From positions 1 to 12,927 of the forward strand of contig CATOAN010000038.1 in assembly GCA_951394045.1 (NCBI GenBank): a stretch of DNA of 12,927 nt. Direction: 5' to 3'. The translations under genes and the position numbers were made by a program. Numbering within the stretch: the first letter of the stretch is position 1; every line of letters starts with the position of its first letter. Positions 8,078 through 12,927 of this stretch are shown here, in pieces. The DNA comes from Nitzschia sp. DOCU1. Its lineage: Eukaryota > Bacillariophyta > Bacillariophyceae > Bacillariales > Bacillariaceae. Under the pieces are notes generated by a model. It was not told the DNA's origin. It worked only from the letters and a program-made list of their open reading frames with translations, and made no database searches.

Positions 8078-8747
8078 TGGGGGGGCCCTCGGTGGGCTGT
8101 ACTGGAGGAGTCTCCCCTGTGGGCCGCGTGTTTTGCCGTTGCTGGTCCATGTGGCCCATAATCGTGGCTGGTTGCAGTGTCAGATGGCGCCGTACCGTTT
8201 GAGTGTTGAAAGCTGGCCAGCCAACAAAGTGGTTGTTGGCCAAGGCTTGCAGTAAGGTGGACTTGGTGGGCGAGAACAGTGTTCGATGCAGGAACCGTAC
8301 GATCTGGCTTGTGGTGCTATCGTGGATGGAATAGTTCATTTGCGGCTGCATAGTGGGTTGTGGGAGTGGAAGTGTCCACAGTCCATTGGAATGGCGGGTG
8401 CCACGGATGGCTTGGCGTTGCGGATGGCTGATATTGACACTTGTGGCATCGAAGGTGGCAGTGTAGCCGACATCGCAGAGTTTTCCAATGGCAACAAGGG
8501 AATTTTGCAAATTTGGCAGGATGTGTCCAGTACGTGCTGTCACAGGGATATCGGGAAATGGGAGTGTTGCTGTGTGTGAGGAGGTTAACTCGGCACCGTT
8601 GGGCATGGCAACGTGGACAGGAAAGGTGGCAGGTTGCGGGTCGCTAACATTGGCGGTGGTGGTAAAAAAATGATCCGTGGCACCCGTGTCAGCAAAGGCG
8701 AGGGATGATGGAGGTGGAAAGGGCTGCAGACATGGAGTATAATTCAT
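8043..8747 (-). CDS. Copia-type protease and pre-integrase segment
   Basis: This 234-codon frame begins 39 bases after the gag stop and in the same frame. Residues 17-27 read AFADTGATDHF, the catalytic Asp-Thr-Gly of copia aspartic proteases, which cut the Gag-Pol polyprotein inside the particle. SLVAIGKLCDVGYTATFD (83-100) is the usual body of the domain. The second half is the pre-integrase region: LFSPTKSTLLQALANNHFVG, WPAFNTQTVRRHL, and MGHMDQQRQNTRPT at 197-210. I do not see the classic HHCC zinc site. The last residues (about 222-234) are out of frame with integrase, because the run of seven C at 8079-8085 shifts reading by one base. The ATG at 8747 may not be used, since the frame is open back to the gag stop. 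Confidence 0.85.
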   Translation of the reverse strand: MNYTPCLQPFPPPSSLAFADTGATDHFFTTTANVSDPQPATFPVHVAMPNGAELTSSHTATLPFPDIPVTARTGHILPNLQNSLVAIGKLCDVGYTATFDATSVNISHPQRQAIRGTRHSNGLWTLPLPQPTMQPQMNYSIHDSTTSQIVRFLHRTLFSPTKSTLLQALANNHFVGWPAFNTQTVRRHLTLQPATIMGHMDQQRQNTRPTGETPPVQPTEGPPNTTNYRRTTHQ

Positions 8748-8786
8748 ATTGCTATGATTAATACTATGCTTAGTCGGCCCAATTCC

Positions 8787-9968
8787 TCAGGCGGCCACGG
8801 GCTTGCCCTCCTGGTTACCTCCTTTGTTGTCCAATCGTGTCGCAGTGGCATCGTGGCCAGGCTTGGGTAGGCGACATGTAGCACTACTGTGGCGGCGATC
8901 CACCAAGTAGCCATGGGACCAGCAGTAGGATCCTTGGTCACGACGGGGCCCAGCCGGCTTGTTGCGGGAGCGATTGTTTTTCTTCAGGGCCTTGACTTCT
9001 TCTGCCAGCGCCTGCAATTGTTCGAGGATGGTGGCATTGGCCATGGCTTGGTTGGCTTGGGCCATGGCATTTTCATCATTGGGAGCCGGTGCCACCCAGG
9101 CTGCTGGAAGCTTGGGTGCAATGTTGTGGGCCATCCAGGCCCCAGGGACGGTGGTTGACATATTGTGGGCTGTGAGTTTCCCAGTATTGCTCTTTTGGTA
9201 GCGTAAGACAAGGGGTTGGAAGTGGGTGACAAATTTCTTCCAGGTGTCACGGGTTTCGGCAGTTTTGTCGGTCCACTTGTCGATGGCAGTTTCCAAGACA
9301 CCAGTTTGTTCGAGGGCAGCCAGGCCAGCACTGATCAATGCCTTGTCATCAATGGGCACACCACCATCGGCGGCATAAGAGGTAATGGTCCGAAACCGGT
9401 CCACAAGGACCTGAAATGGTTCGGATGCCGAATAGGGAGTGTGTAGTTTGGCCCGGTTGGCCTCGACTTCCGTGGGGGTGATGGCCCCGTACCCAGCAAT
9501 GAGATCCTGTAGAAGTTTTTTCGTGGTGACGCCCATCAGACCTGTGTCATCATCCTCGTAGGGGCGCATGAAGAGTGGTTCAATGCTTTCACTGATGAAC
9601 CGGAGAAGGGCCTCGTTCAGGTTGGAGAACTCTTTGAATTCTCTAAGAGCCTCGGCATACTGTCGGTTGGCTTCGCTGATTTGCGGGCCCGTCATGCCCT
9701 CGACATCGGGTGCATCGGGCGAGACGGGATCAACCCAAGCGGTGTCGCTAAGGGTGGCGTAACTTGTAGCAGGCATTACCATACCCAGGTATCCATGTGC
9801 CGCCCCACCCCGGGTGGAGTGGAACTTGGACGCATTGCGGTAGACCAGTTGGCAGAGAACTCGGAGATCTTCGTATGTTGGTTGGCCTTCGATGCGGACA
9901 GGGCGCGCAGGGAATGCGGTGTAGAACTCATCCTCAGACTGCGCTTTGAGCGTTGTAGTGGATGACAT
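8787..9968 (-). CDS. gag: Copia-type Gag capsid protein with atypical C/H finger
   Basis: Gag forms the virus-like particle that packages the element's RNA. I start it at the ATG at 9968 (MSSTTTLKAQ), 393 codons; an upstream TTG (9989) is also in frame. The body is the helical Gag core typical of copia elements, for example LLQDLIAGYGAITPTEVEAN (about 153-172) and KALISAGLAALEQTGVLETA (about 209-228). Near 313-333 a short heptad-like helix (ILEQLQALAEEVKALKK) could be a coiled coil, followed by a basic stretch (NNRSRNKPAGPRR). The end has YCWSHG, then H, C and GH within 23 residues (about 348-370): an atypical nucleic-acid-binding finger in place of the CCHC knuckle. It ends at TGA 8787-8789, with protease continuing in the same frame. 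Confidence 0.85.
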   Translation of the reverse strand: MSSTTTLKAQSEDEFYTAFPARPVRIEGQPTYEDLRVLCQLVYRNASKFHSTRGGAAHGYLGMVMPATSYATLSDTAWVDPVSPDAPDVEGMTGPQISEANRQYAEALREFKEFSNLNEALLRFISESIEPLFMRPYEDDDTGLMGVTTKKLLQDLIAGYGAITPTEVEANRAKLHTPYSASEPFQVLVDRFRTITSYAADGGVPIDDKALISAGLAALEQTGVLETAIDKWTDKTAETRDTWKKFVTHFQPLVLRYQKSNTGKLTAHNMSTTVPGAWMAHNIAPKLPAAWVAPAPNDENAMAQANQAMANATILEQLQALAEEVKALKKNNRSRNKPAGPRRDQGSYCWSHGYLVDRRHSSATCRLPKPGHDATATRLDNKGGNQEGKPVAA

Positions 9969-10028
9969 GGTCGTAAGCGTACCTTGCAACGGAGATGGGA
10001 TCTCGGGACGTTTGGAAACAAGGGATCC

Positions 10029-10087
10029 TTAGTAATCTCTGCTAATATCACGTAGAAGTAGTGTGACGAGAAACGGGAGATTACTAA
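10029..10087. repeat. Inverted repeat in the gag leader of element 1
   Basis: TTAGTAATCTC at 10029-10039 and GAGATTACTAA at 10077-10087 are exact reverse complements with 37 bases between them. They could form a stem in the untranslated leader about 60 bases upstream of the gag start, where packaging or translation-control structures often sit. A role is not shown. Confidence 0.7.
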
Positions 10088-10122
10088 ATAATGGCATTAT
10101 TCTGTGATGTGTGGTTTCGAGT

Positions 10123-10234
10123 GGCGCGCCGGGCAATCGGCATTGGGCGCGCCAACGGATGATAACGGTGAGATATTGGCGGGCCCGCGCGTGTGAGTCC
10201 AACGGATGTAAACGGTGCGCGGGAAATGGCGGGC
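10123..10234. repeat. Tandem duplications in the GC-rich leader of element 1
   Basis: Two related units start CCAACGGATG at 10152 and 10199 (47-bp step). Each has AACGG twice and ends GGCGGGC, at 10184 and 10234. Just before them GGCGCGCC occurs twice, at 10123-10130 and 10146-10153. TCCAACGG resembles the core of Myb-type MSA sites, so a regulatory role is possible. The stretch is far more GC-rich than the AT-rich segment at 10300-10340. Confidence 0.65.
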
Positions 10235-10263
10235 ATATGTGCTGGATACTGGTAGCATTAGCA

Positions 10264-10287
10264 CTATGGTCCGCACTAACCATATCG
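10264..10287 (-). promoter_or_regulatory. 24-nt hairpin motif shared with element 2
   Basis: Read on the minus strand, the motif starts CGATATGG and contains TATGGT-TAGTGCGG-ACCATA, a six-bp stem with an eight-base loop. The same 24 bases occur on the plus strand at 11807-11830, upstream of the second gag. A TATA-like TATTTAAA lies at 10310-10303, about 23 bases upstream of the motif in the element's sense, so the motif may lie near the RNA 5' end. It could instead include a primer-binding site, since it contains TGG followed by 12 conserved bases. Confidence 0.6.
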
Positions 10288-10344
10288 CCATACTAACATT
10301 TCTTTAAATACGTGGTCATATAAATATATAATATTTATTTAGCC
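10264..10344 (-). repeat. Left arm of an imperfect inverted repeat joining the two copia elements
   Basis: The minus strand here aligns loosely with 11742-11830. Both begin GGCTAAA, continue with AATATTATA-type AT-rich DNA, contain a TATA-like box and end with the shared 24-nt motif. The similarity is clear at the ends and weak in the middle. Confidence 0.5.
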
Positions 10345-10822
10345 AAAAATATTGACTTCTTCGACTTGCAAAAATGGCACTCCCGTCGTCCGGTCCATCA
10401 TGCGATCAAATCTGAAAATGCCGCCAAGGATCGCGCGGGATCGAAATGAGAAGATCATTGCAACACTCAAGCGAGGCAATGAATGTCGGCATTGCATCAT
10501 CAAAAAGGCTTGGCGTAGTGACCTTTTTTGAAGATAGCTTCAAAACACTATTGACAACACTGCTGCAAAAAAGGTCTCTACGCCAAAACGTATTGGCGAT
10601 GGTATCACCATCCAAAGTGCTGGCCGACGTCATGAAGGACATTCGCGGCGCTCTTTCTTCATGCTTCAACTAGCAACCAAGCACTAGTTTTGCAACAACA
10701 AACTTCCAGCAAACGATAGATTGCTTGAGCTACCTGTAATTCCTACCTTTAACTATATAATAATTTGTAGTACAGACTATCTAGTTAGTCGTCGACGTTC
10801 ACTTCAACGACAACAACACTAA
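10345..10822. other. Spacer without a supportable gene
   Basis: Overlapping ORFs on both strands (plus 10446-10673, minus 10406-10669) both run across the inverted repeat at 10510-10586, and I recognise neither. A second plus-strand frame (10400-10530, KMPPRIARDRNEKIIATLKR) looks somewhat protein-like but stops in the repeat. I leave all three uncalled. Confidence 0.4.
10510..10586. repeat. Inverted repeat with 21-bp arms and one mismatch
   Basis: TTGGCGTAG-GACCTTTTTTG-type arms lie at 10510-10530 and 10566-10586, with 20 of 21 positions complementary and a 35-base loop. A transcript from either strand would fold into a long stable hairpin. It could be a small foldback element, a hairpin RNA source or chance decay of a repeat. 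No target duplication is evident. Confidence 0.75.
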
Positions 10823-10844
10823 TGCATCTATTTCGATAGATGCA
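10823..10844. terminator. Perfect hairpin with TTCG loop at the SDF2-like stop codon
   Basis: TGCATCTAT and ATAGATGCA are exact 9-bp arms around TTCG (CGAA on the minus strand). The minus-strand SDF2-like frame ends inside it (TAG 10828-10830). UUCG loops are unusually stable in RNA, and here the loop would be in plus-strand transcripts. A role in 3'-end formation is conjecture; the fold is seen directly. Confidence 0.5.
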
Positions 10845-11325
10845 CTCCCATTTCCACCACCCACATTCCAAAGTTGTCTTTTTGGGATCGTCCAAAGACT
10901 TCAAGGTGATTCAAAATGGGACAATTGTGCCCACAATTTTGATGAGTAAATTTGACTGTGGAGGAAGCACCTAGAAACTTGCCACTATCGACGTGTTGAA
11001 AGGCAACGGGTTGAAAACGTTCCCAATAGTCGCCACAACACACCACTTTCCAGTCATTGCCATTATCACCTTTTCCGAAACAACTCACTTCTTGTTGTCT
11101 CGATATAGGCGATCGAACATTATGAGAATGTAAATTTCTCAAAGAGTCCAAATGCAAAAGACGAATGATGGAGCCACACTTGATGGGCTCGGCGACACCA
11201 CTGGTGCAGGCGGCTTCACGTCCATGACGTTCTTCATCATTGGGATCACGAATCCACCAGAGTGTATTGGTGGTGGTGGTAGAAGAGACGGCCGTGACAA
11301 GAACGCGGATCCAAGAAACCATCAT
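10828..11325 (-). pseudogene. SDF2-like MIR-domain protein, first MIR repeat largely lost
   Basis: This 165-codon frame matches the ER-resident SDF2/SDF2L family, whose three MIR repeats bind glycans or chaperone partners during protein folding. Visible in order: the tail of repeat 1 (VTAVSSTTTTNTLWWIRDPN, about 10-29), a second repeat (PIKCGSIIRLLHLDSLRNLH then SPISRQQEVSCFGKG, about 47-85) and a third (VAFQHVDSGKFLGASSTVKF then PILNHLEVFGRSQ, about 106-148). The closing GVHLSK resembles the family end. The start of repeat 1, normally a CGS..KL.H core, LHSH and GSGSGQQS, is absent. The first Met-Met-Val-Ser lies in what should be repeat 1. A signal-peptide-like start exists upstream in another frame (11425). 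The likeliest reading is a gene broken by an internal deletion. A 43-base segment with GT...CTGCAG ends could restore the frame by splicing, but would not restore the missing repeat. Confidence 0.7.
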
Positions 11326-11425
11326 CAGGGGCTGCAGGCAAAGCAGTCATAAGCGGGTGCTCTCCAGCAGCCACATATGTCAACAAGGGCAGGAAGAAGG
11401 GCATCGTTGGCATTAGGTGATACAT
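11246..11425 (-). pseudogene. Probable displaced signal peptide of the SDF2-like gene
   Basis: A short frame of 59 codons from the ATG at 11425 begins MYHLMPTMPFFLPLLTYVAA, a plausible secretory signal peptide (short start, hydrophobic core, small residues at a cleavage site), followed by a linker ending PAAPDDGFLDP. SDF2 proteins enter the ER by such a signal and then start MIR repeat 1. Here the frame runs out of step with the SDF2-like body, which continues in the +1 frame by about 11316-11296. It is too short to be a convincing gene alone; position, strand and composition are the arguments. Confidence 0.4.
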
Positions 11426-11741
11426 TGTCTTCTTTCGTCGTCATTTCCAGTAGCCGTAGTGTTCAAAATCATGTGCACTTCCTTTGTTGCCCACATGCAT
11501 CTCACGACCGCCAGTGCCAGCGGCATCGTAAAAACTCCCATGGATGATTCTCCTTCCACTCCAAGCTTGCTGCTGATGTGTTTGCGATTGCCGCCATTGG
11601 GCGTTGCTTATTGAGGCCGGCAAGGTGCAGGCAACAGGTTTGCAAAGACAAAGTGAACGAATATAATACATCATGGTGATGACCCGATGACCGATGTGAA
11701 TTTCGGATTGTCGACTTGTTTGATCTTTGGCTTGCATGCGC
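11426..11741. other. Upstream flank of the SDF2-like gene, no gene called
   Basis: Two overlapping minus-strand ORFs (11441-11737 and 11502-11771) share this region. Neither translation shows a known domain. It could hold the 5' untranslated region or promoter of the SDF2-like gene, but no clear promoter element is seen. Confidence 0.35.
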
Positions 11742-11830
11742 GGCTAAAAATATTATAAACTTATTCAACATGTATAAAATAGGTATTTAGGATTTTTGGG
11801 GTATGTCGATATGGTTAGTGCGGACCATAG
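11742..11830 (+). promoter_or_regulatory. Promoter-like leader of element 2: TATA box and shared hairpin motif
   Basis: This is the right arm of the inverted repeat with 10264-10344. It starts GGCTAAAAATATTATAAAC, has a good TATA-box candidate (TATAAAA, 11773-11779) and ends with the 24-nt hairpin motif at 11807-11830, identical to element 1. The TATA-to-motif spacing of about 30 bases would put the transcript start at or just before the motif. Confidence 0.5.
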
Positions 11831-11840
11831 ATTCTCAGCA

Positions 11841-11856
11841 CGTGGCCAGAGCCACG
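11841..11856 (+). repeat. Small hairpin in the leader of element 2
   Basis: CGTGGC-CAGA-GCCACG is a perfect six-bp stem with a four-base loop, between the shared motif and the gag start. Element 1 has a different structure in its leader, so this one is not shared. Confidence 0.5.
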
Positions 11857-11872
11857 ACCACGCATCCAAGGG

Positions 11873-12616
11873 ATGCCGACCTTCTACGCTCTACATGAGC
11901 TTATGGACTATCTAAAAACAAGCGCCATGAAAATCGCAACCACCCTGGGCGGGGGAGAACACGGTCACCTCTTCTTAATCCTCAAACCGGAAGCTTGGGA
12001 CGCGCTGGTACCCAATGAGGCCCCCTTTATCCCGCCACCGGTCCCCGATCCCGTCCCTTTTGTCCCTGATGGAGCCAACAACATTGAAATTGCGGAAGCT
12101 CGAGCGGATTGGGAGGAGGAGGTGCGCACCTACGGCACCTACAAGAATTGCATGAGCGCCCTCCGTACGGCAATTCTCACCGCAGTCGACCCAATTTATG
12201 TGCGGGCACTCCGTAGCCCCAACACGTTCTTTGAACACCTCACGCCACGACAACTATTGGACCACCTCTACACATCGTACGGACGACTCCCACCGCAAGA
12301 AATTGTAAAAATTCAGGAAAATATGAAGAAGCCATGGGACCCCACGCAGCCGTTCGAGGTCTTAATCAACCAGATCGAGGAAGCCGTCGATACGGCTCGG
12401 GAGGCCAACCAACCCTTTTCCCCGGAACAGGTTTTGAACATCGCTTATGTGCTTGTCCATGCCACTGGCGTACTGGGCGAAGCATGCCGCGAATGGCGTA
12501 AACTTCCAGTCGCTCAACAGAATTGGGCTCGATTCAAAGAGCATTTTATTGAGGCGATGATTCAACTCAGCCAAAGCCATCGCTACAGCCATGGGACATC
12601 TCGATCAACAACGTAA
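11873..12616 (+). CDS. gag: Copia-type Gag of element 2, C-terminally truncated
   Basis: The first ATG after the leader opens a 247-codon frame. The start MPTFYALHELMDYLKTSAMK followed by IATTLGGGEHGHLFLIL is typical of stramenopile copia Gag. Further motifs are APFIPPPVPDPVPFVP (about 50-65), LRTAILTAVDPIYVRAL (97-113), LLDHLYTSYGRLPPQEIVKI (127-146) and WARFKEHFIEAM (about 222-233). After that the frame leaves Gag: HRYSHGTSRSTT is the pre-integrase tail read in the wrong frame. The finger that ends element 1 Gag is missing. A capsid-like core may still fold, but without the nucleic-acid-binding end it would probably not package RNA well. The start is tentative; a longer frame is not visible upstream. 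Confidence 0.75.
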   Translation: MPTFYALHELMDYLKTSAMKIATTLGGGEHGHLFLILKPEAWDALVPNEAPFIPPPVPDPVPFVPDGANNIEIAEARADWEEEVRTYGTYKNCMSALRTAILTAVDPIYVRALRSPNTFFEHLTPRQLLDHLYTSYGRLPPQEIVKIQENMKKPWDPTQPFEVLINQIEEAVDTAREANQPFSPEQVLNIAYVLVHATGVLGEACREWRKLPVAQQNWARFKEHFIEAMIQLSQSHRYSHGTSRSTT

Positions 12617-12927
12617 GAATCTGCGATCCACGCGAAGCGCCACGACACCGGCCCCTGCGCCTCCATTAGAGGATGACCCACTAGACGCTGATCCAACGGG
12701 CGAAGACACGACAGATCGTACCCACTGCGTTTTCGCGACAATTGCCGACATCGCTTCGCCAACAGGACTCATCTTTTCTGATCAAACCGGCGCCTTCCCC
12801 AGGACGTCGATCCATGGCTCGAAATATCTAATGATTATCTACGACTACGACAGCAACGCCATCCTAGTTGAACCGCTCAAAACGCGCCAAGGGGCTGATC
12901 GATTATCTCCGCCTGCGCCCAAAACTC
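12591..12927 (+). pseudogene. pol: Pre-integrase tail and integrase start of element 2, partial
   Basis: The frame is open to the window edge, in +1 relative to gag and overlapping its end. It reads MGHLDQQRKNLRST, a linker rich in Pro and Asp, then CVFATIADIASPTG with the first catalytic Asp, FSDQTGAFP, and YLMIIYDYDSNAILVEPLKT. Element 1 has the matching MGHMDQQRQNTRPT, FSDQTGYFP and VLYDYDSNSILVEG. Upstream in the same frame AKAIATA also fits the pre-integrase tail, so homology starts near 12565, before the ATG, which is not a true start. Near 12899 GATCGATTATCTCC seems to hold four extra bases: reading switches from RQGAD to the Y-L-R expected next only in another frame. With the upstream deletion, this copy looks dead. 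Confidence 0.75.

Larger units (their letters stand above)
4263..10344 (-). mobile_element. Ty1/copia-type retrotransposon (element 1), nearly complete
   Basis: In minus-strand order this element contains an AT-rich promoter-like segment, a 24-nt hairpin motif (10264-10287), a GC-rich leader of about 290 bases, gag, protease with pre-integrase, integrase, reverse transcriptase, RNase H and a purine tract. The order integrase before reverse transcriptase defines Ty1/copia. The features match diatom CoDi-type elements as I remember them. Two breaks interrupt the polyprotein: an in-frame TGA after gag (8787-8789) and a one-base shift at seven C (8079-8085). No LTR pair could be found, so the ends are approximate and the element may be truncated or nested. 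Confidence 0.75.
11742..12927 (+). mobile_element. Second Ty1/copia-type retrotransposon (element 2), internally deleted, runs off the window
   Basis: It is diverged from element 1 but of the same general group and points the opposite way. It has a promoter-like leader, gag, then directly the last residues of the pre-integrase region and the start of integrase. Compared with element 1, about 1.05 kb encoding the Gag finger, protease and most of the pre-integrase region is missing. No LTR boundary was identified on the left, and the right end is outside the window. Confidence 0.7.

Noticed and set aside
10264..10287. The shared 24-nt motif as a standard tRNA primer-binding site
   Set aside because: It includes a TGG start, but the implied tRNA 3' end would need an acceptor stem beginning with U, which is unusual, and it differs from the common initiator-Met site. 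Kept only as one option in the findings.
10406..10673. Overlapping 75- and 87-codon ORFs on opposite strands
   Set aside because: Both cross the 21-bp inverted repeat, and neither has a recognisable domain or clear priority over the other.
3850..10700. An LTR pair flanking element 1
   Set aside because: Comparing by eye the DNA after pol (3200-4290) with the DNA before gag (9990-10700), in the same sense, I found no matching direct repeat. The ends are therefore left approximate.
11441..11771. Two minus-strand ORFs (98 and 89 codons) upstream of the SDF2-like gene
   Set aside because: No domain, mutual overlap and biased composition; more likely leader or promoter DNA.
1..12927. CRISPR arrays, tRNA or rRNA genes, prokaryotic defence genes
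   Set aside because: No evenly spaced direct repeats of CRISPR type, no cloverleaf-like segment with conserved arms, and no prokaryotic operon structure were found by reading both strands.

Overview
This is eukaryotic, repeat-dominated DNA. The best guess at the host is a diatom or related stramenopile. The main reason is that both Ty1/copia-type elements have the hallmarks I associate with diatom 'CoDi'-type copia elements: a Gag ending in an atypical C/H finger (YCWSHG...H...C...GH), a protease reading DTGATDHF, a pre-integrase tail reading MGH(M/L)DQQR, and an integrase start reading FSDQTG. A broken SDF2-like MIR gene and relics of Penelope-like and PIF/Harbinger-like transposons also fit. 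The host assignment rests on recognition from memory, not on a search.

Left third (1-4290): layers of decayed transposons. A fragment resembling the C-terminal GIY-YIG-like region of a Penelope-like reverse transcriptase lies at 186-632. The last part of a PIF/Harbinger-type DDE transposase, broken by a frameshift, lies at about 1366-1591. Next is a 1,388-bp unit (1765-3152) bounded by perfect 28-bp terminal inverted repeats. It has clusters of CCTGGAAA motifs just inside both ends and a decayed ORF with three in-frame stops in the middle. I do not recognise it, and it is the best candidate here for an undescribed DNA transposon family. From 3153 to 4262 there is no gene, only hairpins, weak repeats and the 3' flank of the next element.

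Middle (4263-10344): a nearly complete copia-type retrotransposon on the minus strand (element 1). From right to left it has a promoter-like leader with a hairpin and a tandem duplication, gag, protease plus pre-integrase, then integrase, reverse transcriptase and RNase H. Gag and protease share one frame and are split by a single TGA. Protease and integrase are split by a one-base shift at a run of seven C. The remaining 1,216-codon pol frame is intact with all catalytic motifs. I found no matching pair of LTRs.

Right (10345-12927): a 1.4-kb spacer carries a host-type gene relic, an SDF2-like MIR-domain protein on the minus strand that has lost most of its first MIR repeat. A second, diverged copia-type element (element 2) then starts on the plus strand. 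It has lost its Gag finger, its protease and most of the pre-integrase region through an internal deletion, and it runs off the window. The two elements point away from each other. Their upstream regions form an imperfect inverted repeat that includes an identical 24-nt hairpin-forming motif located about 30 nt downstream of TATA-like boxes.

No tRNA, rRNA, CRISPR array or bacterial-type operon was seen. Apart from the SDF2 relic, no host gene was recognised.
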